Origin: Lichina pygmaea
Lineage: Eukaryota; Ascomycota; Lichinomycetes; Lichinales; Lichinaceae
Direction: 5' to 3'
Assembly: GCA_963422465.1 (NCBI GenBank)
Contig: OY730169.1
Location: 4,960,001-5,024,000 of the forward strand
Length of the DNA stretch: 64,000 nucleotides
Part shown: positions 33,501-43,986 of the stretch, one piece after another
Numbering within the stretch: the stretch's first letter is position 1
How the letters are laid out: each line of letters starts with the position of its first letter
The notes under the pieces: generated by a model
The model's database searches: none
What the model saw: only the letters and a program-made list of their open reading frames with translations
What the model was told of the DNA's origin: nothing
Position numbers and translations under genes: made by a program

Positions 33501-34130
33501 TGTTGCGGTCTGTACTGTACCGTCCTATCCGAGTATAGGATTAGGGCGAGAGGTGGAAGGCGGGTTGGTTCTCACAGGAGAGGAGTGTCAAGGAGTGCGA
33601 AGGGGTTTGGTGGAACGTGGTGGTGGTGACACCTGATCAACAGCTTTGTACAAAAGGATTGTATTGAAGTAGATCTAGTTGTCTGGATCACAACATGAGT
33701 TGAAGATAATCATTCCATAGGGGAACTATCACCAGACTATATAGTGCCCAGTTTGTGAGCAGAGTGAGCTCTGCTCACTTTGCTCACTTGGTGAGATAAG
33801 TGAGCTCTGCTCACTTTGCTCACTTTTCATGCACGCTGCAGTGAGCTGGGTGAGCTCTGCTCACTTTGCTCACTTTTCATGCATGCTGCGGTGAGCTGGG
33901 TGAGCTCTGCTCACTTTGCTCACTTTTCATGCACGCTGTGGTGAGCTGGGTGAGCTCTGCTCACTTTGCTCACTTGTTCGTGCATATGCATGCTGTGGCG
34001 AGCACCCCCTGGTTTGTCTTGCCGGTCACGTGACCGGTTCCTGTGTCACGCTGTCTGGTACTTCTGTCCAGTATCCTGTCTGCTGCTTTCTGTGAGTATA
34101 TAAAGACTGTGTTCCTCCTGGGTCGTAACA
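33501..34130 (-). repeat. Subtype-A LTR, chromovirus 4 (3' LTR)
   Basis: The array at 33,750-33,990 has more units than the partner LTR. It carries GGTCACGTGACCGG near 34,023-34,036 and a plus-facing TATATAAAG near 34,097. Confidence 0.92.
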
Positions 34131-34245
34131 CTATCCTCCTCTCCATCTTTCATCATCTTGATGAAATCTGGTCATACCTCCAAAGTCACGTGCGACTGTT
34201 AGCTGAACTCAGCTTGCTGCTTAAATCTGCGATCAGGGTTTTGTT

Positions 34246-34488
34246 TTGTGTACGCCCTGTGACTTTTGTGTTCTCCGTGGTTGTCTGTGCTTCCAGATGC
34301 CAGGAGAAGATGATAAGTTGAAATGTGCTGCGTGCACTTGGCGCGGAAGGTCTTGTGTCTCTGTGTCCTGGGAATCTTTGAACATGTCCCGGGACAACCT
34401 CTGTGAGGATGTTGCCACTGACAAGGCAACACATGATGCACTCTTTGAACAACTTGCCACAGTGCAGGCTTGTCTGTCTCAGAAGTGA
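34246..34488 (+). CDS. Antisense accessory ORF of chromovirus 4: Zn2Cys6-like protein, subtype A
   Basis: Same strand, place and cysteine spacing as the copy in chromovirus 2, with near-identical loops (VLRGCL, TWRGRS). One loop position has gained a cysteine. The helical part NMSRDNLCEDVATDKATH follows. Confidence 0.6.
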   Translation: MCTPCDFCVLRGCLCFQMPGEDDKLKCAACTWRGRSCVSVSWESLNMSRDNLCEDVATDKATHDALFEQLATVQACLSQK

Positions 34489-34615
34489 AAAGTGTTGGAG
34501 GGTGCTGAGGTCTGTGCGAGGCAGAAGCTTCAGTGCTTGGTGAAAGAGATGGAGTCGGATGGTGAGGATTTGACTTGATCAGTCATTGATATGTCCCTCC
34601 TGCAGGCCAAGCTGT

Positions 34616-35653
34616 TCAGTCCTGCTCCTGCCGAAACTGTCGCAGAAGAAGCCAGCAGTTCGCGAGGTTCTTGAGTGGTTCCCAGGTATTTTCTGAGTCT
34701 GGGTATCCTTTCCACTTGACAAGGTATTGCTGACCTTTTCTAGCCAGGATCTGTTCAACCTCAAACTCTTGTTCTTCTTCAGGTTGGTAATAGAATGTTT
34801 CCTGCAAGGGTGTGCTCTGGTCGGCTGGTTCAATCATTGATATATGAAAGTTTGGATGGACTCTGGCATCCCTTGGTAGTCGTATCTTGATGTTGACTGG
34901 TCCTGTTTTTTCTTCGACTGAAAATAGTCTGACCTTGATGTTGTCAAGTTTCTTTGTCTTTGGTTTCTTTGTTTTCCAATTTCTTGTAAGAAGGTAGACT
35001 TTATCCCCCTTCTTTAGCTGAGGTGCCATTTTCGATTTCTTGTCTATTTGATGTTGCATTCTTTCTGAGGTCTCTTGAAGGTAGTGCCTCATCATTGTGT
35101 GTGTTTGTCGTAGGAGCTTGTCATGTTGGAGTGCTTTGTCTGTGTTTGGTGAAGCTCTGCTTGGCATCCTGATGTTCACATGTTGTCCAAAATTGGTAAA
35201 AAATAGTGATTCCTTTGTTGAGTCTGATCTGTGCTGGTTGATTGCCAGCTGTGCCACCGGTAATAACTGTACCCAATTGCTGTGGGTCTGGTTGATGTAA
35301 TGCTGTAAGTAAGTCTCCAGGACTTGGTTTGCTTACTCTGTCTGGCCATCAGTTCGTGGGTGATAGGCCGTAGACATTTTGGGTTTTGTTCCCATGGCTG
35401 CACTGATTGTCTTCCAGTAGTTGGATGTGAAGAGTTTGTCTCTGTCTGTAATGATCGTGATTGGAACTCCGTGGTCTCTGACCAATCTGTCCAGTAAAAG
35501 ATGTCCCAACTGTTCTGCTGTGTGGGTCTCCTTGAATAGTACCACTATTAGATATTTTGTGAATCTGTCCACCATCACCATAATCAAGTTGTAGGTGATT
35601 CCTGTGACTGGGTCTTTGGACTTGGGTAGCTTTGTGATGAAGTCCATTGACAC
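34616..35653 (-). mobile_element. Chromovirus 4 integrase and chromodomain parts
   Basis: Chromodomain QYLVKWKGYPDSENTWEP close to 34,650-34,720, the C-terminal integrase region to 35,257, and the core (SMDFITKLPKSKDP, VDRFTKYLIVVLF) at 35,333-35,653. Confidence 0.9.
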
Positions 35654-35770
35654 GTCTTCCCACAGGCCTCTCAGTATCGTGTTCGGGTGTCCTTCTCCGT
35701 ATAGCTTGTGTCTTCCATGTTTGTTTTTCTGGTATAGTAGACACTTGCTGATGTAGTTTGTGACATGTTG

Positions 35771-37915
35771 TCAGAGGTTAATGACATTGTTCCCTGCCTG
35801 TTGGATAAGGTCTGTGGTCTTGGAGATTCCTGGGTGACCATGTGCTAGATTATCGTGGTAGTTCCTTATTAGTTCTTCAGTGTCTTCTGCTGTGAGCTTG
35901 TTGATCTGTGGTTGAGGTACCAGGTTTCCTTGCTGGTCCTGCTGTAAGATTGTTCCTTGGTGTTCATCATCTTCCATGTGGTCTTTTTGTTGGTTTAGTG
36001 TGTCTGCTCTCCTGTTGTCTTGTCCAGGGGTGTACAAGATCTTGAACTTGTGTTGCCCTAGGAGTTCAGCCCATCTGACTTGCTGTCTGTTCAGCTTCTT
36101 GGTTATTGTGAACATTGTCAGATTCTTGTGGTCTGTGAGAACAGTGAGTTCAGAACTGCTTTCCGTGTACACTCTCCAGTGTTTGAGTGTGTTCACAACT
36201 GCCAGTAGGTCTTTATCGTGGATATCATAGTTTTGTTCTGCTTGTGTTATTTTTCGTGAGTAGTAGGCAACTGGGTGCCACTTGCTGTCTGCCTGTTGGC
36301 ATAGACATGCTCCCACTGCCTGATCTGAAGCGTCTGTCTCAATTTGTGTTGGTTGGCCTGTCTTGAAGTTGAGGAGAACTGGTTCCTTAGCGCAAGTGTC
36401 CTTGAGCTGTTGGAATGCTTTTTGTTGTCTCTCTGTCCACCAGTACTCCACATCCTTCTTTGTGAGTTCTGTTAGTGGTGTTGCCATCTGTGAGTAGTTC
36501 TTAATGAACTGTCAGTTGAAGTTGGCAAATCCTAGGAAGGCTTGTACTTTCTTAACTGACATCGGTGTTGGCCATTGCTGAATCACTTTGATTTTCTCAG
36601 GGTCAATCTTGATCCCTTCAATCCCTATGACATATCCAAGGAATTCAACTTCCAGTTTGTTGAACTTGCATTTCTTTGGGTTGAGCTTGAGCCCTGCCTG
36701 TTGTAGGTATCGTAGAACATCCTTCACATGTTTGGTATGTTCCTGTTGCGTGTTTGAGTAGACAAGAATGTCATCCAGGTAGGTGATAGCTGTTTGGTCC
36801 AGGTGTGCTCTGATGATGTTGTTGATCAATGCTTGACATGTTGCTGGTGTGTTTGTGAGTCTGAATAGCATAACCAGATACTTGTAGTGTCTGTATCAGG
36901 TTCTGAAGACTGTCTTCCATTCTTCTCCTTCTTTCATGTGTATCAGGTTGTATGCTCCTTTCAAGTCCAGCTTGGTAAAGATTGTAGCTTGGCTGATCCT
37001 GTCTCGCAATTTGTTCGCATTTGGCAACAGATATCAGTTCTTGATGGTAATGTTGTTGAGTTTCCTGTAATCCACACAAAGTCGAAGACTTCTGTCTTTC
37101 TTTGGTGCAAATAGTATCGGGTATCCTGCTGGTGATTGAGATTCTCGAATGAAACTCTTTTTCAGGTTTTCCTCCAGGTACTCGTGAAGTACTTGGAGCT
37201 CTTTCTCTGATAACTGGTAAATTGGTCCAAATCCTGGCTCCGTCCCTGGTTGCAACTTGATCTCATGATCCCAAGGTTGGTGCTTAGGCAACACTGCTGT
37301 TGTTGTCTCTTCCTGAAAGAGGTTATCATACCCAGGTCAGTACTCTTCAGGGATCTCCAGAGAGTTAACAACTTCCTCTCTCTTCATCTCTGACTGTTTG
37401 GCCACCTGGTTCTGGGGTGTGCCTATCAAGGCAGGCCTCTTCTCTTGAGAGTTGTCCTTTCTGTCAGTGAGGTTCCACTGAGGATTCCTTCCCTCATCTG
37501 TCCATGCCTTCTGCGGCTGGTAACAGGTCCGAGCTGTGTTGTTAGTGCAGTTCCTAAATGTGAGTACTCCTGTCTTCCAGTTAACAACTGGGTTGTGCTT
37601 CTTTAGCCAAGGCATCCCCAAATAGATATCCTGAGTGGCCAACTTGACAATATCAAGGTGGATCCTTTCAGTATGGTGTCTGGTAACTATTTCCATTGGC
37701 TGCGTCTCATGGCAGACTAGCTCTGTCTGTCCATTTGCCATCACGAGCTGATAGGGCTGCTGCTTGCGTCTCCTTCCAGTGCCAAGGGTATCGTAAAGTT
37801 GTCTTGAGATGTAGTTTCCACTGGCTCCAGAGTCAACAAGTGCGTATGTCTGTACAGGCATGTTGGTGTGTAGTGACACAGGCAATCGCAGGTGCTTTGT
37901 GTTGCTAGGGGTCAT
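35771..37915 (-). mobile_element. Chromovirus 4 RNase H, RT and protease parts
   Basis: RNase H with ETDASDQAVGACL (35,771-36,487, which also holds the integrase zinc-binding start NYHDNLAHGHPG). RT with the catalytic YLDDILVYS (36,512-36,871) and VDYRKLN (37,034-37,294). Protease LVDSGASGNYIS (37,337-37,915). Confidence 0.9.
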
Positions 37916-38198
37916 GTTGTTGAGCTCCTGATATCACCTCTTAACAAGGGAGTTCAGTCTTTTCCTGATCGAAGTGTCTTACCACTGACTGGGCAATGGG
38001 TCCAGCTATTCCCATCAGTTCTGAGGAATCTGTTCATGAATTTGTCTTGCTGATGCTTGTCACATCCAGGCTTGAGGCAGTACTGCCAATTGTCAACGTA
38101 GCAGTTGTAGTTGTTGCCTTGCTGTAGGAACATGAGGCGTTTGTGCCAATCATGTGTGTGCCCGGGGAATGTGGTGTGTTGGTGTTTATCCCAAAGAT

Positions 38199-38806
38199 TT
38201 ACTAAAGAGTGGGAAAACCAATAGGAGGAGAAGAAAAGAAAAGGCTATGCTGGATGGCAGGTGTTTTGCCAAAAACCTCACTACAACAACCTAAAGCTCT
38301 ACAAAGAGCTACAGAAAGCTGAGGCAAGTCTACTACTGCAAACCAGAACTGGGAGAATTGGTCTAGCAAGTTTTCTTTTCAGAGCTGGAGTCCCTGACTT
38401 TCCTACCCCCCTATGCATGTGTGGTCAAGCAGAAGAGACAGTAAAGCATATCACCTCTTCATGCTCTCTCTACTCAAGTCAAAGACAACATGCTCTCTTT
38501 AACCCCCAAGATTTCACTACTATTATTTCAAACCCAGAGCTTCTACAGAAGTTTCTGTACTGGTTTATGTCTTTGAAAAGACTAAACCAATTTAATCTGG
38601 CTTTCAAACTTCACTATTCACACTCCAACATCTAGAAGCTTTTCCTACCAGACACTACAAGATTTCCTTTTGCTACACTTTCTAGTCACCTCCCTGTCTT
38701 CAGTTTTTATTCCTTTAAAGGTTTTCTGAAGAAGTTCACTATTAGCTGGAAGATCTGCATGGCTGTAAAGCTACAAACAGTGTAAGAATCAAATCAAAAA
38801 ATCAAA
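38199..38806 (+). mobile_element. LINE E, 5'-truncated, inserted in chromovirus 4
   Basis: Plus strand, 11-bp TSD ATCCCAAAGAT (38,188-38,198 and 38,807-38,817). It has only the ORF2 end, open from 38,261 to 38,635 with CMCGQAEETVKHITSSC, plus the 3' UTR and tail. It is the youngest event in this arm of the nest because it lies in chromovirus 4. Confidence 0.94.
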
Positions 38807-38817
38807 ATCCCAAAGAT

Positions 38818-40090
38818 GGATCTCACACACATCCTTCTCGCAATTGACCCAATGCTTGTGGCAGGTGGCGTGGTAGGGTGAATGTCCTCTGTACCTTCGT
38901 AGTTGTTCGTGGTAGGTGCAGTAGTGCTTTGTGCAAAACCTCCACTGTAGTTCACCGTGCCGTAGATTTCATGGGTCCATGCTGTAAGCATAGCTTCCTT
39001 GTGGTATTTCTTCTTTGATAGACACGGGTTTGTCTCAGTCCCCATCAGAGGTGGTTAAGGGCTCCTGTCCCTTGTCCTGACCTGTCTGTTCTGGTAGGTC
39101 CTTGCCTCCTGATGTTGCCAGTTGGTGGGCTGCTTCCAATGTCTGATCATAGTTGTCCTATTGTTCGAGGGATAGCTGAGCCTCTCCTGGTGGGTCCTCT
39201 GGCTTGATGACATTCCAGTCTCCATCAAGTGTATTAAGTTACTGTCAGTGCACCTTGTTCTTTGAACAACAGTTTTTCACCATGTGGCCTAGCTTGCCAC
39301 AGGCATAGCACTTCAGTGCTTTCCCCTTTTTGTTGTTCCTTCCCTTCGTGAACCTTCCCTTGTGGTGGACTGCATCCAGTTCCATGGGTGCATAGCCATA
39401 TGGGTCATGTGGTGGTGCCTTGTTAGGCAGCTTGTAGTGGTTGCTCACATGCCATGTGGGGTGGCTGTATCCTCCATCGTGGTGTTTCTCCATCACTCAC
39501 TCAAATAGCTTGTCATCAATGTTGATTGCTTGTGCGATGAGTTTGTCCAGTGTGTTGACTGCTCGTCCGTTGAAGGTGATTTCATCCTTCATGTTTTCCT
39601 TGAGTCTACGTCGGTATATGACCATCAGGGTGTTGTTGTCCCAGTCAGTCAGTACTGAGTATTGTTTGAACTGCGTGGTGTACTCTGCGGCTGAGCGTTG
39701 TTGTTTGATGTGCTGGATCATTCGTATAGCCACTTTGTCTTTGTTAGATAGTCCAAGGATCCTTTTGATCTTGTCCTTGAATTGTGTCCATTTTGTCATC
39801 CATTCTGTTGTGCTGTTGTGGTCTCCGTTTCCTGAGAGATGTTTGTTGACGTAGGGCTTGATCCATCAATAAGTATTGCCTCTCATGTAAGTGGTTGCGA
39901 AGAGGGGCCACTTCTCCTTAGGCAGCTTTGTCTCTGGTTGGAATTGAAAGTAGACTTGGAGTTGCATGAGCCAGTCATCAACCTTGTTCCTTTCACCGTA
40001 GAACAGGTCTGGCTTGGTGACACTAATCTTTCCATCTGGGAAGTTGGGGTTGGTTGCTCCTGAGGTACTCATCCTTGAGGGTCTTCAAAG
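38818..40090 (-). mobile_element. Chromovirus 4 gag parts
   Basis: Gag start MSTSGATNPNFPDGK at 40,072, capsid-like region 39,497-39,799 (RMIQHIKQQRSAAEYTTQFK) and the knuckle CYACGKLGHMVKNC near 39,260-39,310. The putative primer site at 40,081-40,090 (plus strand GTCTTCAAAG) touches the LTR. Confidence 0.88.
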
Positions 40091-40634
40091 TGTTGTGGTC
40101 CGTACTGTACTGTCCTATCCGAGTATAGGATTAGGGTGAGAGGTGGAAGGTGGGTTGGTTCTCGCAGGAGAGGAGTGTCAAGGAGTGCGAAGGAGTTTGG
40201 TGGAACATGGTGGTGGTGACACCTGATCAACAGCTTCGTACAAAAGGATTGTATTGAAGTAGATCTAGTTGTCTGGATCACAACATGAGTTGAAGACGAT
40301 TGTTCCATAGGGGAACTATCACCAGACTATATAGTGCCCAGTTTGTGAGCAGAGTGAGCTCTGCTCACTTTGCTCACTTTTCATGCACGCTGCGGTGAGC
40401 TGGGTGAGCTCTGCTCACTTTGCTCACTTTTCATGCACGCTGTGGTGAGCTGGGTGAGCTCTGCTCACTTTGCTCACTTGTTCGTGCATATGCATGCTGC
40501 GGTGAGCACCCCCTGGTTTGTCTCGCCGGTCACGTGACCGGTTCCCGTGTCACGCTGTCTGGTACTTCCGTCCAGTATCCTGTCTGCTGCTTTCTGTGAG
40601 TATATAAAGACTGTGTTCCTCCTGGGTCGTAACA
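40091..40634 (-). repeat. Subtype-A LTR, chromovirus 4 (5' LTR)
   Basis: 544 bp with a contracted half-site array (40,345-40,480). It differs from the partner mostly by C/T and G/A changes at CpG sites. Confidence 0.92.
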
Positions 40635-41322
40635 CTGGGCTTTGCAGATAATACAAACCTTCTGGCATTTTCTTCTTCTCTTAAAAACAATCTTCTGAAA
40701 CTAAAGTCTACTCACTCCAAGTGTTTAGACTGGGCAAGAAAACATGGAATGAAGTTTACACCTGAAAAGTATGAACTTCTCTATTTCTCTAGAAGAAGAA
40801 CAGATAATCTTCAGCTCAGTCTAAGACTTGGAGAAGTGGTACTACAGCCCAAGGAAGAAGTGCGTATTCTGGGACTACACTATGACTCCAAGCTTCTCTG
40901 GAAAAAACACCAGAAAATCATGTTACAGAAAGCTTCCAAGTTCTTCTCAGCACTTTCCAGAACTACTTTTTCTACATGGAGTCTACCTGTTCTCTCTGCT
41001 AGACTTGTCTACACTGCAATACTGAGATCACTTCTCAGCTATGCAGTAGGAGTCTGGTTCAATCCCCACAAAAAGCTTTCTAATATTTCTTCTTTAAATC
41101 TTTTCCAAACTAAGTGTCTAAAAACTATAGGAGGTGTCTTTAAAGCTACTCCCACATTTCTTATTAAAGAAGAACTATTCCTACCACCTCTTGATCTTTA
41201 TTTCAAATACAGAACAGCAACTTTCCTACAATCTTTCTATTTTTCTAATACTTTCTCTAATTCTCCCTCTTCACTTCTCCACAAGCTTTTCTCCCAGATC
41301 ACAGTTTTTGTTTCCACTCTAA

Positions 41323-41922
41323 TGTTGCGGTCTGTACTGTACCGTCCTAACTGAGTATAGGATTAAGGGTGAGATGTGGAAGGCAGGTTGGTTCTCGCAG
41401 GAGAGGAGTGTCAAGGAGCACGAAGGGGTTTGGTGGAACGTGGTGGTAGTGACACCTGATCAATGGCTTCGTACAAAAGGATTGTATTGAAGTAGATCTA
41501 GTTGTCTGGATCACAACATGAGTTGAAGACGATCGTTCTATAAGGGAACTATCACCGGACTATATAGTGCTGGCCTGTCGAGATGATCAAGATTGTCTCG
41601 ACAGTCTTGATGTCAAGATGGGTGAGATTATCTCGACAGTCCCACCATGTTATGCACCCTGCGTCAAGACTGGTGAGATTGTCTCGATGCTTCATGCACG
41701 CTGCGTCGAGACTGGTGAGGCTGTCTTGATGCTTCCTGCATCCTGCATCGAGACTGGTGAGATTGTCTCGATACTTCATGCATGCTGCGTCGAGCCGCTC
41801 GTGTGTCTCGACAGTCACGTGACCCCTTGTTGGTTGGTCACTTGACTTCCATGGTGTCCTCTTGCCTGGCCCGCGGCCTGATTGCCTATAAATGAGTGGC
41901 TCCTATCCCAGGGGTTGTAACA
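41323..41922 (-). mobile_element. Solo LTR, subtype B, inserted in LINE D
   Basis: 600 bp, TGTTGCGGTC to TTGTAACA on the plus strand, with TSD TCTAA (41,318-41,322 and 41,923-41,927). There is no internal sequence, so it arose by LTR-LTR recombination. Its array keeps CpG (TCGAGAC/GTCTCGA arms, 41,575-41,800) better than the other subtype-B copies and shows the likely ancestral form. Confidence 0.93.
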
Positions 41923-42654
41923 TCTAAGAACACCTCCAAAGTCTTTGTCTACTGTCATACCTAACTGGAAAGCAAGATGGCTAGAAGAACTAACCACTAA
42001 CCAAGATTACTCCAAGAAACAACTGCAAGAAGTGTTTCAGAGAGAGTGGGAAGCCAGATGGCAGACAAACAGACAGAAGTGTTCTCCAGTCTGGGAGCTA
42101 TTTTGCAGACCACCCCAAAAGAAAAATCTCAAAGTTTTCAAAGACTTGAGAAAAGCTGAAGCTAGTCTTTACTTGTAGATTCTATCAGCAAGAATAGGAC
42201 TAGCCAGCTTTCTTTTCAGAGCAAATGTTCCAGACTTCTAATCTCCTTTATGTTCCTGTGGTTTTGGAGAAGAGACTGCCTAACATATCACTTTCTTTTG
42301 TAATAAGTTTCTTACTCAAAGACAGCAAGCCACTTTTCTTTCCTACAATTTCTCTTCTTTACTTCAAAAGCCTAAAGTGCTTAAAGAATTTCTTCTCTGG
42401 TTTATGTCTTTGAAAAGACTAGACCAGTTCAACTTAGCACACAAACTCTTGCCAGAAAGTCTTCTATCTCTGTGATTTCTATTCTCTTCAGACACTACAT
42501 ATTCTTTCAGATATTTCCCTAGTCTTACCCAAGTCTTAGTTTTTATTCCTTTAAAGGTTTTCTGAGAAAACAAGCATATATCTAGAAGTTCTGCATGGCT
42601 CACCAGCCAAATCAGAGTAAGAATAAAATAAAAATAAAGATAAAAATAAAAAAA

Positions 42655-43077
42655 ACTACTACTACTACTACTACTACTACCACTTCCTATTCTGCTGCTT
42701 CTTGTCCTAGTGCTCGAGCGTCGTCATCTTATCTGTCACTGGTGTCTACTGCTACCATTTCTGCTGCCGACGAGAACTACCCACGGCGTTCAGGACACGG
42801 ATGCTTGCTAGTGCTGGTGCTGGTGCTGGTGCTGATGCTGGTGTTGATGCTGATACTGGTTCTGGTGTTGATGCCGATGCTGGTGCTAGTACTGGTGTTG
42901 ATGCTGATGCTGATGCTGATTCTGATTCTGATGGTGTTGCTGCTGGTGCTGGTGCTGGTTGTGGTGCTGGCTGGTACTAACAAGGACACCTTGTGCCATC
43001 CACTCGACGTCGTCTGTTGTCACGTACTTCTGAATATACCGTTCGAGACAACGTTCGATCGGAGCACACCTCATGGA
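42655..43077. repeat. Boundary spacer with (CTA)n and a CTGGTG/CTGATG minisatellite
   Basis: (CTA)n at 42,655-42,680 abuts the LINE D tail. A degenerate hexamer array of GCTGGT, GCTGAT and GTTGAT units spans about 42,806-42,975. One frame would read as Leu/Val/Met repeats, but nothing else supports a gene. This is where CpG-depleted repeat DNA gives way to GC-rich host DNA. Confidence 0.85.
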
Positions 43078-43986
43078 TCAATCGACACCGTATCTTGTTC
43101 TATATGCTCTCATCTGCTCTATTCTGTTTCCGGTGCTAGCGTCACCGCTCGCTCGACGCTGCCGCCGGTCGTCCGACTCCCGCTCTTTGCCTGCGGCTGC
43201 TGGTAGAGCTGCCTTGTCCAAGCCACAGATGATGTCGTTCAGGTTCAGGACGGACAGGATCGGTATGCCGAGCCGAGACCTAAGTTGTCCTATGGCACTC
43301 TCCTGCTTGGTCGTCTCTGTCGTTCGACGATCGTGGCCGACGTCTCCGGCTCGAGACGTATCTTGTCCCACCGGGCTCTCCACCGGGCTCTCCGCCGTGC
43401 CGAGCTTCTCCATCCGATCAAGCGCCACGACGACACCTACGAGCTCGCCTCCTTCCTGTCGGATGATTTCCACAGCCTCGCGCAGCGCCGTCCCCGCCGT
43501 GACGACGTCGTCCACGACGACGACCCTCTTGCCGCGCAGCGGACATCCCACGATCCGGCCGCCTTCGCCGTGGTCCTTGGCTTCCTTGCGGTTGAAGGCG
43601 TAGTCAACGGAGCCGTACCGCGACGGCGCGAGCTCCGCGAGGGTCTGCAACGTGGCCACCGCCAGCGGAATGCCCTTGTAGGCAGGGCCAAAGAGGACGT
43701 CGAACCGTAAGCCCTCTCCCCCATCCGGCCCAGCGTCGGCGCGAAACGAACGGATCGTCTCCGCGTACGCGACCGCGACGGCACGCAGAAGGTCTGCCCG
43801 GTGGAACAAGCCGGCGTTGAAGAAATACGGGGACACGCGCCCGGACTTCAAGGTGAAGGAGCCGAAGCGGAGGATGTCGTGCCTGAGGCAGGTCTCCAGG
43901 AACGACGTCTTCCAAGGGGGCGCCGTCTGGTCCTCTTGGATTCGTTCAGGCTCGACGGCGGTTGGCAGTCGGCCATCATGAGCCAT
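43078..43986 (-). CDS. URA5: Orotate phosphoribosyltransferase (URA5 type)
   Basis: A single-exon ORF of 302 codons. OPRT joins orotate and PRPP to make orotidine 5'-monophosphate, the fifth step of cytosolic pyrimidine synthesis. Visible motifs are [12 protein letters not shown] (about residues 48-59), [11 protein letters not shown] (99-109), the flexible catalytic loop [10 protein letters not shown] (134-143) and the PRPP-binding [13 protein letters not shown] (155-167). The C-terminus ends [11 protein letters not shown], like the last helix of other OPRTs. Fungal OPRTs are usually about 220-240 residues. This one is longer through an N-terminal extension of about 25 residues, a Ser/Thr/Arg-rich insertion after ALDRMEKL (about residues 195-230) and a basic stretch before the last helix. 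The ATG is followed by GCT, a common fungal start context. It faces away from the MTHFR gene, with a shared upstream region of about 1.6 kb. Confidence 0.93.
   Translation of the reverse strand: MAHDGRLPTAVEPERIQEDQTAPPWKTSFLETCLRHDILRFGSFTLKSGRVSPYFFNAGLFHRADLLRAVAVAYAETIRSFRADAGPDGGEGLRFDVLFGPAYKGIPLAVATLQTLAELAPSRYGSVDYAFNRKEAKDHGEGGRIVGCPLRGKRVVVVDDVVTAGTALREAVEIIRQEGGELVGVVVALDRMEKLGTAESPVESPVGQDTSRAGDVGHDRRTTETTKQESAIGQLRSRLGIPILSVLNLNDIICGLDKAALPAAAGKERESDDRRQRRASGDASTGNRIEQMRAYRTRYGVD

Larger units (their letters stand above)
33501..40634 (-). mobile_element. Chromovirus 4, complete outline but broken, nested in LINE D
   Basis: LTRs 33,501-34,130 and 40,091-40,634 with TSD CTGGG (33,496-33,500 and 40,635-40,639). 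Subtype A U3. Without LINE E it is about 6.5 kb. It keeps more CpG and longer open pieces than its sisters, so it is probably the youngest of the four. Minus-strand parts in order: gag, protease, RT, RNase H, integrase, chromodomain. It still has several breaks. Confidence 0.93.
32938..42654 (+). mobile_element. LINE D, a diverged LINE subfamily, split by chromovirus 4 and a solo LTR
   Basis: It is on the plus strand and 5'-truncated (starts at CPDRYKSARTICLRK of the RT). Its own bases are 32,938-33,500, 40,640-41,322 and 41,928-42,654. It is clearly diverged from LINEs A-C and E in protein and 3' UTR. The 3' end CTGCATGGCT...AGCCAAATCAGAGTAAGAATAAAA closely resembles the SINE tail. ORF2 carries several in-frame stops, such as those near 33,152 and 42,178. 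The RT continues at 40,640 (FADNTNLLAF) and the C-terminus ends at 42,474. Confidence 0.9.

Noticed and set aside
1-42654. Classical Neurospora-type RIP
   Set aside because: The visible transitions fall mostly at CpG rather than CpA, so a CpG-specific process is the better reading.
42595-43206. Leu/Val/Met repeat protein
   Set aside because: Translation of the GCTGGT/GCTGAT minisatellite; starts in the LINE tail and overlaps the end of URA5.
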